DNA of 64,000 nucleotides from Salinisphaera sp052044135 (GCF_052044135.1 NZ_JBQDYF010000001.1:1-64000); one strand, 5' to 3'. Shown: positions 26,804 through 35,821, counted from the stretch's first letter. Numbers and translations: made by a program. The notes: generated by a model from the letters alone, not told the origin.

Positions 26804-27640
26804 TCAGCTTCGTCGATAGCTCTCCAGGCCGGGCTTGATCGATTTGTCGTCGAGGAACTGCTTCAGCCCCTGTTCGCGGCCATGCTCGGGATCGCGATGG
26901 CTGGACTGGTCGATCTTGGCGTACAAGTAGTCTTCATTCTGTTCCCAGGTCAGCTCGCGGCAGCGCTTGAAGCCGGTCTTGGCATAGCGCAGCGCGACCG
27001 GGTTCTTGTCCGCGAGCAGGCCCGCCAGTTCGGTGACGGCGTCGCGCAACTGTCCGATCGGGACGCTGCGGTTGACCAGCCCCATCGCGGCGGCTTCGGT
27101 GCCGGTAAAGGTTTGCCCGGTCATGATGTAGTACAGCGCCTCGCGGTGGCCGATGGTATCGGCCAGGGCCTTGCTGACCAGGTTGCCCGGCGGGATGCCC
27201 CAGTTGATTTCGGACAGGCCGAACACGGCTTCGTCCGCGGCGATGGCCAGATCGCAGGCCACCAGCGGCGAGAAGCCGCCGCCGAAACACCAGCCGTTGA
27301 CCATGGCGATGGTGGGCTTGGCGTACATGCGCAGCAGTTTCCATTGCCACTGCGAACAGTCACGGCGAATCCGCTCCTGGACGATCTCGGGCTGGGCATC
27401 GATCTCACGGAAGTACTCCTTGAGATCCATGCCCGCCGTCCACGACTCGCCGGCGCCGGTGAGCACGACGACGCGGGCATCGCCGTCAAGCTCCAGCGTT
27501 TCGAGTACGTCGATCATCTCCCGATTGAGTGTCGGGTTCATGGCGTTGCGCTTGTCCGGGCGGTTGAGCGTGACCCACGCAATCCCCGATTCATCGACAT
27601 CGACCCGTACGGTGCTCCAGCGGTCCCTGTAATCGCTCAT
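26804..27640 (-). CDS. ech: p-Hydroxycinnamoyl-CoA hydratase-lyase
   Basis: 278-residue crotonase-fold enzyme nearly colinear with Pseudomonas HCHL. It hydrates feruloyl-, coumaroyl- or caffeoyl-CoA and cleaves the product to vanillin, 4-hydroxybenzaldehyde or protocatechualdehyde plus acetyl-CoA. The residues corresponding to the HCHL catalytic set are conserved: S124 (GGGFS), E144 (GLSE) and Y240 (DYLY). Strongly diagnostic blocks include GMDLKEYFREI, QWQWKLLRMYAKPTIAMVNG and the tail QFLDDKSIKPGLESY. First gene of the ech-fcs unit, divergent from the DUF3237 gene, with an AGTTAT-N5-ATAACT palindrome 41 bp upstream. Confidence 0.95.
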   Translation of the reverse strand: MSDYRDRWSTVRVDVDESGIAWVTLNRPDKRNAMNPTLNREMIDVLETLELDGDARVVVLTGAGESWTAGMDLKEYFREIDAQPEIVQERIRRDCSQWQWKLLRMYAKPTIAMVNGWCFGGGFSPLVACDLAIAADEAVFGLSEINWGIPPGNLVSKALADTIGHREALYYIMTGQTFTGTEAAAMGLVNRSVPIGQLRDAVTELAGLLADKNPVALRYAKTGFKRCRELTWEQNEDYLYAKIDQSSHRDPEHGREQGLKQFLDDKSIKPGLESYRRS

Positions 27641-27681
27641 AAGTCCTCCTGTTTGGATGCGTCATGGTTTCATGGCAAACA

Positions 27682-27698
27682 AGTTATTGGATATAACT
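27682..27698. promoter_or_regulatory. MarR-type operator candidate before ech
   Basis: AGTTAT (27682-27687) and ATAACT (27693-27698) form an interrupted palindrome with a 5-bp spacer, 41 bp upstream of the ech ATG and facing the DUF3237 gene on the other side. Hydroxycinnamate regulators of the CouR/FerR type bind such sites and are released by the CoA thioester. Confidence 0.65.
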
Positions 27699-27773
27699 AA
27701 TACGTCGTATGCGTGAGTCGCTGTCGTTTTTGGTTAGTCTTCCGCACGCCATGCGTTTTTTGTCGAGACCGCG

Positions 27774-28241
27774 ATGACCGATTCCGTGCCTGTATCCCCC
27801 GTTCTGACATACGTCTGCCGGCTGGAGGTCGACATCGGCGTGCCAATGGATTTCGGCGTTAATCCACAAGGACGTCGCCGATTCGTTCCGATCAGCGGCG
27901 GACGCGTGGTCGGGCCGTATTTGAATGGGCGGATACTGCCGGGGGGCGGAGACTGGCAGACTGTACGCAATGACGGTGTGGTGGATCTGCGCGCCCAGTA
28001 CGCGATCGAACTCACCGATGGCACGTTGGTCGAGATGGATAACTTCGGCTTGCGGTATGTCGATGCCGACGCCCGCCCCGGCCCGGGCGAATCAACGGCC
28101 TATTTTCAGACCAGCGCGCGTCTGAATGTCGCGGCGGGCCCGTACGAATGGTTGATGCGAACACTTTTCGTGGCGGGGGCTGAACGATGCGCGGGCCAAG
28201 TCACGGTCGAACTGTTCGCGGTCGGCAACTTTTTTACGTGA
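27774..28241 (+). CDS. DUF3237 family protein
   Basis: 155-residue member of the DUF3237 (lipocalin-like beta-barrel) family. Recognisable pieces are FGVNPQGRRRFVPISGGRVV, GPYLNGRILPGGGDWQ and DLRAQYAIELTDG. The function of the family is not established. It is encoded divergently from ech and 13 bp before a marR gene on the same strand. Co-regulation with hydroxycinnamate degradation is therefore likely, and a role in handling CoA esters or aldehydes is conceivable but unproven. Confidence 0.8.
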   Translation: MTDSVPVSPVLTYVCRLEVDIGVPMDFGVNPQGRRRFVPISGGRVVGPYLNGRILPGGGDWQTVRNDGVVDLRAQYAIELTDGTLVEMDNFGLRYVDADARPGPGESTAYFQTSARLNVAAGPYEWLMRTLFVAGAERCAGQVTVELFAVGNFFT

Positions 28242-28254
28242 GTGGAGGGCAGAG

Positions 28255-28749
28255 GTGAATCGAAACCTGGCATCAACGCGGCGATCGCCGCCCGGCGGGG
28301 GGCGGGACGAGGCTCTGGATGACAGCGGACTGCGTGAACTGGTCGGTTACCAGCTCAAGCGCGCGGATCTGGCCATGCAGAAGCTTTTCGCCCGGGAGAT
28401 TGGCGAGCCGTTTCAGTTGCGCCAGATCGAGTTTTCGGTGCTGGTGCTTCTGGCCTGCAACGAACGCCTCACGCACAAGCGGATCAGTGCAGCGCTGGGC
28501 GTTGCCCCATCGAACATGGTGAGCGTGATGAGTGCGCTGGAGGCGCGCGATCTCGTGATACGCCGCCGGAATCCCACCGATGGTCGATCTGCCTTCTGGC
28601 AGATCACCGAAGCGGGCGCGACGCTCGAGCATCGCGCGGCCATGGCGGTGCGCGAAATGGAAACGAGCCGTTTCGGCATCCAGGGCGAGCAGGCGCGTCG
28701 CGACCTCGCGGACTCGCTTGACCGTCTCTGGGCAGGCGAGCCGATTTAG
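28255..28749 (+). CDS. MarR-family regulator, probable hydroxycinnamate sensor
   Basis: 164-residue MarR-type winged-helix protein beginning at GTG 28255, with GGAGG just upstream. The DNA-binding region is LTHKRISAALGVAPSNMVSV followed by the wing RRRNPTDGRSAFWQIT. Its position beside ech-fcs and DUF3237 matches CouR/FerR/HcaR-type repressors, which sense hydroxycinnamoyl-CoA. The palindrome at 27682-27698 is its probable operator. The gene ends exactly where the convergent terC gene ends (no base between the stop codons). Confidence 0.82.
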   Translation: MNRNLASTRRSPPGGGRDEALDDSGLRELVGYQLKRADLAMQKLFAREIGEPFQLRQIEFSVLVLLACNERLTHKRISAALGVAPSNMVSVMSALEARDLVIRRRNPTDGRSAFWQITEAGATLEHRAAMAVREMETSRFGIQGEQARRDLADSLDRLWAGEPI

Positions 28750-29721
28750 CTACGCGCCGCGTGCCGACTTGAGCAGACTCGCCACTGTGGTCAGCGCGAG
28801 CACGCCGACGATGATCGACAACGACAGCCAGATCGGGATCTCGGGGAGCGCGGTCACGGGTTGCCCGCCGTTGATGAAGGGCAGCGTGTTGCCGTGCAGC
28901 GCCTCGAAGATCAGCTTGATGCCGATGAAGCCGAGGATCACCGCCAGCCCCAGCGACAGATAGACCAGCCGGTTGAGCAGCCCGCCGAGCAGGAAATAGA
29001 GCTGGATCAGGCCGAGCAGGGCGAAGGCATTGGCGGTAAACACGATATAGGGCTCCTTCGTGAGCCCGTAGATCGCCGGAATGGAGTCCAGTGCGAACAG
29101 GATATCGGTGGCGCCGATCGCGATCATGACGATCAGCATCGGCGTGATCAGGCGCTTGCCGTTCTTGACGATCGTCAGCTTCGACTGGTTGTACTCGTCG
29201 GTGGCCGGCAGATGGTTCTGTGCGGCGCGCACGAGGAAGTTGGGCTCGTATGCCTCGCTCTGCTCGTGCGAGGACGTCGCCAGGCTGTAGCCGGTGTAGA
29301 GCAGGAACAGTCCGAAGATATAGAACACCCAGGAGAAATGCTCGATCGCGGCGGCGCCGAGCGCGATGAAGATCGCGCGCAGGATCAGCGCAATGATCAC
29401 GCCGACCAGCAGCACCTTCTGCTGGTAGGCCTTCGGGACATCGAACGCGGCCATGATGATGACGAAGACGAACAGATTGTCCACCGACAGACTTTTCTCG
29501 GTCACATAACCCGCCAGGTATTCGACGCCGTGATCGTGGCCCCAGACGAACCAGAGGCCGGCGCCGAAGACGAGCGCGATAATCACGTAGAAGATCGACC
29601 AGCCCCCGGCCTCCTTCGCGGAAGGCTCGTGCGGGGTGCGCACGTGGGCGAAGAAATCGAAGAGGAGCAGGGCCGCGATACCGGCGATGGTGGCGGCCCA
29701 GACCCAGACAGGTACGTCCAT
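28750..29721 (-). CDS. TerC/Alx-family membrane protein
   Basis: 323-residue integral membrane protein with about nine helices. Family motifs are visible: FVWGHDHGVEYLAGYVTEKS with LSVDNLFVFVII in the first half, and ATDILFALDSIPAIYGLT in the second, containing the acidic metal-site residues of TerC. Such proteins have been linked to manganese export, tellurite resistance and alkaline-pH response. Upstream I looked for the manganese riboswitch (yybP-ykoY) that often precedes alx and found no match. No functional tie to its aromatic-degradation neighbours is evident. Confidence 0.88.
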   Translation of the reverse strand: MDVPVWVWAATIAGIAALLLFDFFAHVRTPHEPSAKEAGGWSIFYVIIALVFGAGLWFVWGHDHGVEYLAGYVTEKSLSVDNLFVFVIIMAAFDVPKAYQQKVLLVGVIIALILRAIFIALGAAAIEHFSWVFYIFGLFLLYTGYSLATSSHEQSEAYEPNFLVRAAQNHLPATDEYNQSKLTIVKNGKRLITPMLIVMIAIGATDILFALDSIPAIYGLTKEPYIVFTANAFALLGLIQLYFLLGGLLNRLVYLSLGLAVILGFIGIKLIFEALHGNTLPFINGGQPVTALPEIPIWLSLSIIVGVLALTTVASLLKSARGA

Positions 29722-29862
29722 AGAGTGGTCTCTTTACGCTGACTTGCGCGCGTTCGGTACGCGCGTGGGCAGCTTACGTGAGCATAACGGCGCGTGCAGT
29801 CATGCTTTCTTAATAGGCTTGTCGCGCGGGGATTCTCGTTATCCGGCAAGCGGTTTATCCTG

Positions 29863-30447
29863 ATGCGGATGAATACCGCCCTCTCCGACTCCCATCGCTG
29901 GATCTGTGTGTACTGCGGCTCGCGTGACGGTGTCGACGCGCGTCATCGCCAGGCCGCCGGTGTACTCGGCACTGTCCTGGCCCGGGCCGGTATCGGGCTG
30001 GTCTACGGTAGCGCGCGCGTCGGCCTGATGGGCGCCGTGGCCGATGCCGCGCTTGCCGCCGGTGGCGTCGTGCTGGGCGTGATCCCGCGCGGGCTGGCCG
30101 ACCGCGAGGTGGCGCACCACGGGGTCAGCGAACTGCGCGTGGTGGAGACCATGCACCAGCGCAAGCTCGCCATGATCGAGGCGGCCGACGGTTTCATCGC
30201 CATGCCGGGCGGTTTCGGCACGCTCGAGGAGCTGTTCGAAGTATTGACCTGGCACCAGATCGGCTGGCACGACAAGCCCGTTGGCCTGCTGGACGTGGCC
30301 GGGTTCTATCAACCGCTTATCGCCTGCATGAATCATATGCGCGACCAGGGCTTCGTCGGCTCAGAGCATGTCTCGCGCATCGCCGTGGCCGAGAATGCCG
30401 AATCCCTGGTCCAACAGGTGATCGCCCGACTGCCCGGCGCGGCCTGA
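29863..30447 (+). CDS. LOG-family protein (cytokinin riboside 5'-phosphate hydrolase-like)
   Basis: 194-residue Rossmann-type protein with the LOG signature PGGFGTLEE at residues 115-123 and YGSARVGLMG near residue 48. Biochemically studied members hydrolyse nucleoside 5'-monophosphates to base and ribose 5-phosphate. In bacteria the physiological role is mostly purine salvage or unknown. Starts at ATG 29863, or at 29869. The following exonuclease gene begins 4 bp after its stop, so the two form a small operon. Confidence 0.88.
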   Translation: MRMNTALSDSHRWICVYCGSRDGVDARHRQAAGVLGTVLARAGIGLVYGSARVGLMGAVADAALAAGGVVLGVIPRGLADREVAHHGVSELRVVETMHQRKLAMIEAADGFIAMPGGFGTLEELFEVLTWHQIGWHDKPVGLLDVAGFYQPLIACMNHMRDQGFVGSEHVSRIAVAENAESLVQQVIARLPGAA

Positions 30448-30451
30448 CCCG

Positions 30452-31078
30452 GTGGCCCGCCCGATTGCGCCGCCCGAGGCGCTGCGTCATGACCTCAATG
30501 CCTTCGTCGCGGTGGATGTGGAAACCGCGAACGGCGATGCGGGCAGCATCTGCCAGATCGGTTTCGCGCAGTTTGCCGACGGGCGGCTGGTGGATAACTG
30601 GTCCTGGCTGGTGCATCCGCAGACGTATTTCTCGGCCGGCAATATCGCAATCCACGGCATCCGCCCGGGCGATGTCACCCACGCCCCGGACTGGGCGGGC
30701 ATCCATGATGCCGTGGCCGCGGTGCTGGCCGGGCAGATCGTGGTCTCCCACACGGCCTTCGACGTAACCGCCATCACGCGGACCTGTCTCGCGCACGGCT
30801 GCCCACCGATCGAAGCACGCTGGCTGGATTCAGTGCGCGTGGCGCGGCGCGCCTTCCCCGAACTCAAGAGCCGCGGCGGCCATGGTCTGGCCAGCCTGAA
30901 ACGGCATCTTCATCTGCAGTTCGCGCACCACGATGCCGGCGAAGACGCCCGCGCCGCCGGCGAGGTCGTGACGGCTGCGGTCGCGGCCACCGGTCTGAGT
31001 GTGACCGACTGGCTCACCGCGGCCCACCGGCCGGCGGCGGCCGCGGTCACCGAACGAGATACACACTCCGGCGGCTGA
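30452..31078 (+). CDS. DnaQ-like 3'-5' exonuclease
   Basis: 208-residue DEDDh exonuclease starting at GTG 30452. The three Exo motifs are seen: VAVDVETANGD (D and E), VVSHTAFDVTAI, and HHDAGEDARAAGEV with the general-base H. It lacks polymerase or BRCT domains. Proteins of this size act in DNA repair or RNA trimming; the substrate is not defined. Translationally coupled to the LOG gene upstream. Confidence 0.85.
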   Translation: MARPIAPPEALRHDLNAFVAVDVETANGDAGSICQIGFAQFADGRLVDNWSWLVHPQTYFSAGNIAIHGIRPGDVTHAPDWAGIHDAVAAVLAGQIVVSHTAFDVTAITRTCLAHGCPPIEARWLDSVRVARRAFPELKSRGGHGLASLKRHLHLQFAHHDAGEDARAAGEVVTAAVAATGLSVTDWLTAAHRPAAAAVTERDTHSGG

Positions 31079-31234
31079 CGGGCGCGGCGCCGTGTATAGC
31101 GGTAACTGGCCCTGGAAATGCAGCGCGGAACGTTCGTGCAACGGGTCGAAGGCTTGATTGATCTGCTCGACCGATAACGCTTGCCGGCCTACCCGGCGAC
31201 CGCTGCGCGTGATTTCATTGATTCTTCCTTGCGG

Positions 31235-32239
31235 CTATTGATCGTCGGGGCGGCCGGTGTCCACGCCGTGGCGGCTCGTATCGATGGTCAGGCGGCCGTT
31301 GTGAATACGCGAGACGCAGGCGCACATGCGCTTGTCGGATTTTTTCTGGCGGGCGCTGTAGAACACGTCTCGATGATCGAGGTCGCCGGTATGGTCGAGG
31401 ACATCGATGGTGCACAGGCCGCATTCGCCGTGTTCGCAGTCGTAGAGAATGTCGTCGATACCCTGCGCCCGAAGCGCCTGCAGTAGCGATTGTTCGCGGC
31501 CGACCGTCAGCGTGACGTCGCGATTGGCCACGCGTACGTCGAACGGTGTATCGGGAAATCGGCCACTGCTGGCAAATGTTTCGAACCGGAAGCGGTCGCG
31601 CGGGCGGCCGCTGGCCAGCCATTGGCCGAGGAAATCCTCGCGCAGGGATTGCGGACCGCAGATGTACAGTTCGGCCTGCGGGTCCAGATTCGCCAGCGCT
31701 TTGCGGGCATCGAGGCGTTGGTTGTCTTCAGTCACAAACAACGTCAGCCGATCGCCCAGCCATTGCTGGAGTTCTTCAACGAATGCGAGCTGGCTGCGCG
31801 AACGCGCGGTATACAGGAGCCGGACGTTCGACTTGTTCCGGACCAGTGCCCTGGCCATGCCATAGATCGGCGTAATGCCGATGCCGCCGGCGACCAGCAG
31901 GACTTCCGGCGCGCGATAGGACAAGGGGAAGCGATCCTTGGGTTCGGACACGCGCAATCGTGCGCCGGCCTGCAATGACCATAGATACCGCGAGCCGCCG
32001 TGGCCGTTGGGGCGGTTCTTGATCGCGATGCGATAGCGGCCGCCCTCGCTGGCGTCGCCGACCAGCGAAAAGGAACGGTACTGTGGCTTGTCGTCGACCA
32101 GGACTTCGACATCCAGATGACTGCCCGGTTGATGAGGTGTCACACCGTCGGCGGGTTCGATTTCGAACAGTCTGACGTCCGCGGCCACATCCCGGGTCCG
32201 GGCCAGGGTCGCGGTCGTGAAATATTGATGGGTGGCCAT
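31235..32239 (-). CDS. vanB: Vanillate O-demethylase reductase component
   Basis: 334-residue reductase of the class IA phthalate-dioxygenase-reductase type, feeding electrons from NADH to VanA. The flavin-binding domain comes first (PQYRSFSLVGDASEGG), then the NADH domain (VLLVAGGIGITPIYGMA), and a C-terminal plant-type 2Fe-2S ferredoxin domain with CEHGECGLC and a final C in MCACVSR. Its C-terminal ferredoxin part is longer than usual by a short tail (RHGVDTGRPDDQ). Last gene of vanA-vanR-vanB, 18 bp after vanR. Confidence 0.93.
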   Translation of the reverse strand: MATHQYFTTATLARTRDVAADVRLFEIEPADGVTPHQPGSHLDVEVLVDDKPQYRSFSLVGDASEGGRYRIAIKNRPNGHGGSRYLWSLQAGARLRVSEPKDRFPLSYRAPEVLLVAGGIGITPIYGMARALVRNKSNVRLLYTARSRSQLAFVEELQQWLGDRLTLFVTEDNQRLDARKALANLDPQAELYICGPQSLREDFLGQWLASGRPRDRFRFETFASSGRFPDTPFDVRVANRDVTLTVGREQSLLQALRAQGIDDILYDCEHGECGLCTIDVLDHTGDLDHRDVFYSARQKKSDKRMCACVSRIHNGRLTIDTSRHGVDTGRPDDQ

Positions 32240-32257
32240 GGAGGGCTCCGAGATGGG

Positions 32258-32977
32258 TTACGCGTTCTTGACCAGTTGCAGGCCGGGTAAGCGGTGTTGT
32301 GCGCGGTCATGATCGAGCACGATTTGCAGGTTGCGCCTCGCACACCGCGAATGTTCACGCGCCAGGGCTTCAGCCCGGCTGCCTTCGCCGGCTTCGATCG
32401 CCTCGAGCATGCCGTGATGCTGATCCTGTGCCACCTTTATGATGTGGTGTGCTTCCGGAATCGCCGCCTGGGCCATCACGAAAGCATTGGGCGAGGCAAA
32501 TGGCAGCCGGACGATACGGTTGAGCGACTCGGCGATCACCGGGCTGCCGGCCAGATGCAGCAGTTCGCTGTGAAAGCGCTCATTGCCTTCCGTATAAGCC
32601 GCGAAGTCATCCTCGTTCAGTTCGCTCTTCGCCAGCACATCGTCCAGTTGCGCCACCGCGCGCGTCAGCGGCCCGAGAGCCGCGCGTGTCGGCCGGGCTT
32701 CGGCGGCGAAGCGGGCGGCGACGCCTTCCAGCGTGCCGCGCAACTCGATCGCATCGAACAAGTCTTTTTTCGAGAACGTGCGAATCTGGTAGCCACCCGA
32801 GGGGAGGGGCTCGATCAATCCCTCATGCTCGAGCTTGACCAGCGCGACGCGTATCGGCGTGCGGGATACAGCGATGCGATCGACGAGCATCGGTTCGGAC
32901 AACCGTTCGTCGATCGACAACTCGCCCTCCAGGATCATCTCCCGTAGGCGCAATAACGCTTTGGTGCTCTGCTGCAC
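32258..32977 (-). CDS. vanR: GntR/FCD regulator of vanillate demethylase
   Basis: 239-residue GntR-family regulator with an N-terminal winged helix (RLSEPMLVDRIAVSRTPIRV, then EGLIEPLPSGGYQIRTF) and a helical FCD effector domain. VanR in other proteobacteria represses vanAB until vanillate binds. Here it is encoded between vanA and vanB on the same strand, 9 bp after vanA and 18 bp before vanB, rather than divergently. It would therefore be autoregulated together with its target. Two TGTATACA palindromes upstream of vanA (34122, 34299) are candidate sites. Confidence 0.88.
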   Translation of the reverse strand: MQQSTKALLRLREMILEGELSIDERLSEPMLVDRIAVSRTPIRVALVKLEHEGLIEPLPSGGYQIRTFSKKDLFDAIELRGTLEGVAARFAAEARPTRAALGPLTRAVAQLDDVLAKSELNEDDFAAYTEGNERFHSELLHLAGSPVIAESLNRIVRLPFASPNAFVMAQAAIPEAHHIIKVAQDQHHGMLEAIEAGEGSRAEALAREHSRCARRNLQIVLDHDRAQHRLPGLQLVKNA

Positions 32978-32986
32978 GAGTTTCTC

Positions 32987-34078
32987 CTAGCCGACGGCGG
33001 CGGTTTGATCGACAGGACGAATCGCCGGCTCGGGCTCGGCCGCCAGTCGCTGCTCGATCAGACGACGCGCCCAGAGGGCGCCGGCATCGATATTCAAGTG
33101 ATAGAACGGGGCGCGGCGATTGCGCTTGATTGCCGCCTGCTGCGCTTCGAGCACTTCCACGTCTTGTTCATAAACACCGGACTCACCGTTGACATGGGCC
33201 GTATGCAGATCGTCGGTCCACTGGGGGTCGTCGATATGATGATCGCGCACGAAGTTCCAGAAGTAGTGACAGGTCGTTTCGGTTTCCGGCGTGATCGCCG
33301 CCAGGAAATAGCCGGTCACGCCCTTGGAACGGTCGCCTTCCGGGGCGCCCGTGCCGGCCTCGGCGACCCCGACATCGCCCACCACCGTGGACGGGGCTTC
33401 GAACCGGATTTTGTGCCAACGGTCCACCGGCACGTCGCGGCCCAGCTGCCAGGCCCAGAACGGCGGCGCATCGTTGTTCAGCATCCAGCGCGTCATGGTG
33501 ACGAACCGCTCGTCATGCTCGACCTCGAAGGGGGTGCGCGTGATGGCATCGTGGCCGATGCTGCCGGCATGCACGAAGGTCTCATGGGTCAGATCCATGA
33601 GATTGTCGATCAATAAGCGGTAGTTGCAGCCCAGGCTGTAGAAGGTGCCGCCGCGACCGGCCAGCGCCGGATCGTTATTCCAGTGGAAATCGGGCACGAG
33701 GTCGGGATCGGCCAGCGCCGGATTGCCCGTCCAGACCCAGACCAGGGCGTGGCGTTCCACGACCGGGAAATGCCGCACACAGGCCGACGGATTCACCGTC
33801 TCCTGGGCCGGCATGTACGTACAGCGGCCATCGCTATCGAATTTCAGGCCGTGATAGCCGCACATCACCTGATCGCCATCGAGCTTGCCCATCGACAGCG
33901 GCAGTAGCCGATGCCAGCAGGCATCCGCGAGGGCCGTGACTTCCCCATCGGTTTTGCGGTAAAGCACCAGATCGCGCTCGCAGACCGTGCGGGCGGTCAG
34001 GGCATGTTCGACCTCGTGGCCCCAGGCCGCGGCATACCAGGCATTGCGGGGATAGCTGCGTTCAGTCTCCGACATCAT
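32987..34078 (-). CDS. vanA: Vanillate O-demethylase oxygenase component
   Basis: 363-residue Rieske non-haem iron oxygenase that converts vanillate to protocatechuate and formaldehyde. The Rieske cluster ligands are CWH and CGYH in the first 100 residues. The mononuclear iron motif appears as NLMDLTHETFVH. The C-terminal domain includes NINIDAGALWARR-like residues typical for VanA. GGAGGAG precedes tandem ATGs at 34078 and 34075; either may be used. First gene of the van operon. Upstream regulatory region contains two TGTATACA palindromes and a PcaQ-like box. Confidence 0.94.
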   Translation of the reverse strand: MMSETERSYPRNAWYAAAWGHEVEHALTARTVCERDLVLYRKTDGEVTALADACWHRLLPLSMGKLDGDQVMCGYHGLKFDSDGRCTYMPAQETVNPSACVRHFPVVERHALVWVWTGNPALADPDLVPDFHWNNDPALAGRGGTFYSLGCNYRLLIDNLMDLTHETFVHAGSIGHDAITRTPFEVEHDERFVTMTRWMLNNDAPPFWAWQLGRDVPVDRWHKIRFEAPSTVVGDVGVAEAGTGAPEGDRSKGVTGYFLAAITPETETTCHYFWNFVRDHHIDDPQWTDDLHTAHVNGESGVYEQDVEVLEAQQAAIKRNRRAPFYHLNIDAGALWARRLIEQRLAAEPEPAIRPVDQTAAVG

Positions 34079-34121
34079 CGGTCTCCTCCGGCATCGCAAG
34101 CGATATCGTCTGTATTCAAAA

Positions 34122-34129
34122 TGTATACA
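34122..34129. promoter_or_regulatory. VanR operator candidate 1
   Basis: TGTATACA within AATGTATACAATTT, 44 bp upstream of the vanA start. The 8-bp core and two flanking bases recur at 34297-34306. GntR-family sites of this GTATAC type fit VanR. Confidence 0.6.
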
Positions 34130-34196
34130 ATTTGATATCGAAGTTACCGCGCGACGTCAAAGCGGCCTGCCGAAGGGTATTTTCAATGTATTTATA

Positions 34197-34212
34197 TTAA
34201 ACAATTGGTTAT
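34197..34212. promoter_or_regulatory. PcaQ-like box in vanA-porin intergenic region
   Basis: On the minus strand this reads ATAACCAATTGTTTAA, matching 11 of 12 defined positions of the PcaQ consensus ATAACC-N4-GGTTAA known from rhizobia (as I recall it). It lies between the two VanR-type palindromes, 119 bp from the vanA start. Confidence 0.5.
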
Positions 34213-34801
34213 GTAATTATTTCGGCCTCTTTGTCTGCTTGTTTAAGACCAAAGTACTAAGCCGTGACTCGGGCCTCGCTCTCGGGATTCTTGCAGAATG
34301 TATACACCATCCGGCTTGATCGGCAGGCCATGGTGGCGTGGCCGCGGCTGAAGCGGGAGGGGGGGGGCTAACGGCGACGCGACAGTTGTTGCAGGCCGCA
34401 TTCATATCCCGCTCTGGCGCCGTTTATCGCCGCAAGCGAACGAAAGGCGGGCTACGATAGCCGCGCAAATGTGGCGGCTGTGCGCGGCTCGGCATGATGC
34501 CCCTGACATAGGCTCTGCCAGCCTTTGTATTCGAGAGGCGTAATCACGGGCGTTCGGCGCTACGACTATTAGTTTACGACAAACGGCGAGTTGTATTGCG
34601 ATCATGTCTCGCCGATATTTGTTCGCATCGCGTAACGTGATCCGTATTGCGAACATGAGTATGTCTCATCGGATCTTCTCTCGGCGCGACACAGGATGCG
34701 TCCGGTACCTGGGGAAGGGCGGAGCTCGAATACGAAGACGGCGTGCGCTGTTATGCCGGACGGTCGCTAAAAAATTGGCAAGTCAGAGGGGTATTCAGCA
34801 T
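34213..34801. other. Long intergenic region upstream of the channel gene
   Basis: About 590 bases with an AT-rich first part and a run of eight or more G near 34360. No gene is convincing. It holds the second VanR-type palindrome and presumably the promoter of the outer-membrane channel gene. Confidence 0.5.
34299..34306. promoter_or_regulatory. VanR operator candidate 2
   Basis: TGTATACA within AATGTATACACC, 177 bp from the first copy. Two copies spaced this way could allow looping or separate control of vanA and the divergent channel gene at 34802. Confidence 0.5.
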
Positions 34802-35821
34802 ATGAAAAACACAATGCGACGCAACGGTACCGGGAATGAACCAAGGCATGCTGCGGGGATAAAGGCCGGGCTGTCGGTCTTGTATGGCGCCTCGGTCGCG
34901 GTATTGGCGGCCTTGTCTTTCGTGAGCGCCCCGGTGCTGGCCAGTGAAGACGGTACGACCCACTATCCGACCGATATCAATACCATCGGTGCCGGCTATG
35001 CGCCGCCGCCGGGCACGCTTGAACTGTACAACTACACCACCGCGCAGTGGAGCCATACCCTGGCCAATAACCACGGCAACGAAACCGTGCCCGGCTTTTC
35101 GCTGCACGCGGATGTGGACGCGTTGCGCACGCTTTATACCTTCAAACAGCCGATCGGCCCGTTTCATTTCGTCCTGGGCGGCGTCCTGAACATCAACCAT
35201 TTGAAGCTGGATGTGGGGCCTGCCTCCCGCTCGGTGACGAATCTGGGGGATATCGATGTCGAGACGTTGTTGTCCTATCACACCCCCGACCACCGCCTGT
35301 TTCTCCTGTTCGGCCTCGATACCTATGCGCCGACCGGTCGCTACAACAAGACCAAGTTGATCAGTACCGGCCTGAATTATTGGTCGTTCGATCCGAACGT
35401 CGTGTTCACCTACCACGCCACCCGCAAGCTCACCTTCAATGGCCAGGCGCTGCTGGAGTTCAACACCGAGAACAATGCGACCCACTATCAGTCGGGGGAT
35501 ATGTTCAATCTCGACTATGGCATCAATTACCGTGCCTTTGCCGATCGCCCCGAGTCGTCATTTGTTCATCATCTCGGTTTCGGCATCGTCGGCAACTATC
35601 TCAAGCAATTCACCAACGACACGGTGTACGGAAACACGGTGGAGCCGGGCGGTCATCGCGGCGAGGAGTTTTCCATCGGACCGCAGATCTCCTACGACTG
35701 GCGCTTCGGTGGCATTGCGTTCAAGTTCGAACACGATGTCGTGGTGCGCAATCGGCCGAGTATCAACGCGGTCTGGGTTCAGTTCGCGGTGCCGCTGCTG
35801 GGGGCGCCCAAGCACGGCTAG
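34802..35821 (+). CDS. Outer-membrane channel of the phenol meta-pathway type
   Basis: 339-residue protein with an N-terminal basic stretch and a hydrophobic signal (LYGASVAVLAALSFVSAPVL, cleavage near ASE). It is followed by repeated amphipathic beta-strands ending in aromatic residues, as in the MetA-pathway-of-phenol-degradation (SphA-like) family. These form outer-membrane channels found beside aromatic catabolic genes. ATG 34802 is chosen because GAGGGG precedes it and it starts the signal. It is divergent from vanA across a region with VanR and PcaQ-like sites, suggesting uptake of vanillate or another phenolic acid. Confidence 0.85.
   Translation: MKNTMRRNGTGNEPRHAAGIKAGLSVLYGASVAVLAALSFVSAPVLASEDGTTHYPTDINTIGAGYAPPPGTLELYNYTTAQWSHTLANNHGNETVPGFSLHADVDALRTLYTFKQPIGPFHFVLGGVLNINHLKLDVGPASRSVTNLGDIDVETLLSYHTPDHRLFLLFGLDTYAPTGRYNKTKLISTGLNYWSFDPNVVFTYHATRKLTFNGQALLEFNTENNATHYQSGDMFNLDYGINYRAFADRPESSFVHHLGFGIVGNYLKQFTNDTVYGNTVEPGGHRGEEFSIGPQISYDWRFGGIAFKFEHDVVVRNRPSINAVWVQFAVPLLGAPKHG

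Noticed and set aside
29722..29862. Possible yybP-ykoY manganese riboswitch before the terC gene
   Set aside because: The characteristic GGGGAGUAG and paired conserved segments could not be found; only ordinary GC-rich short hairpins are present.
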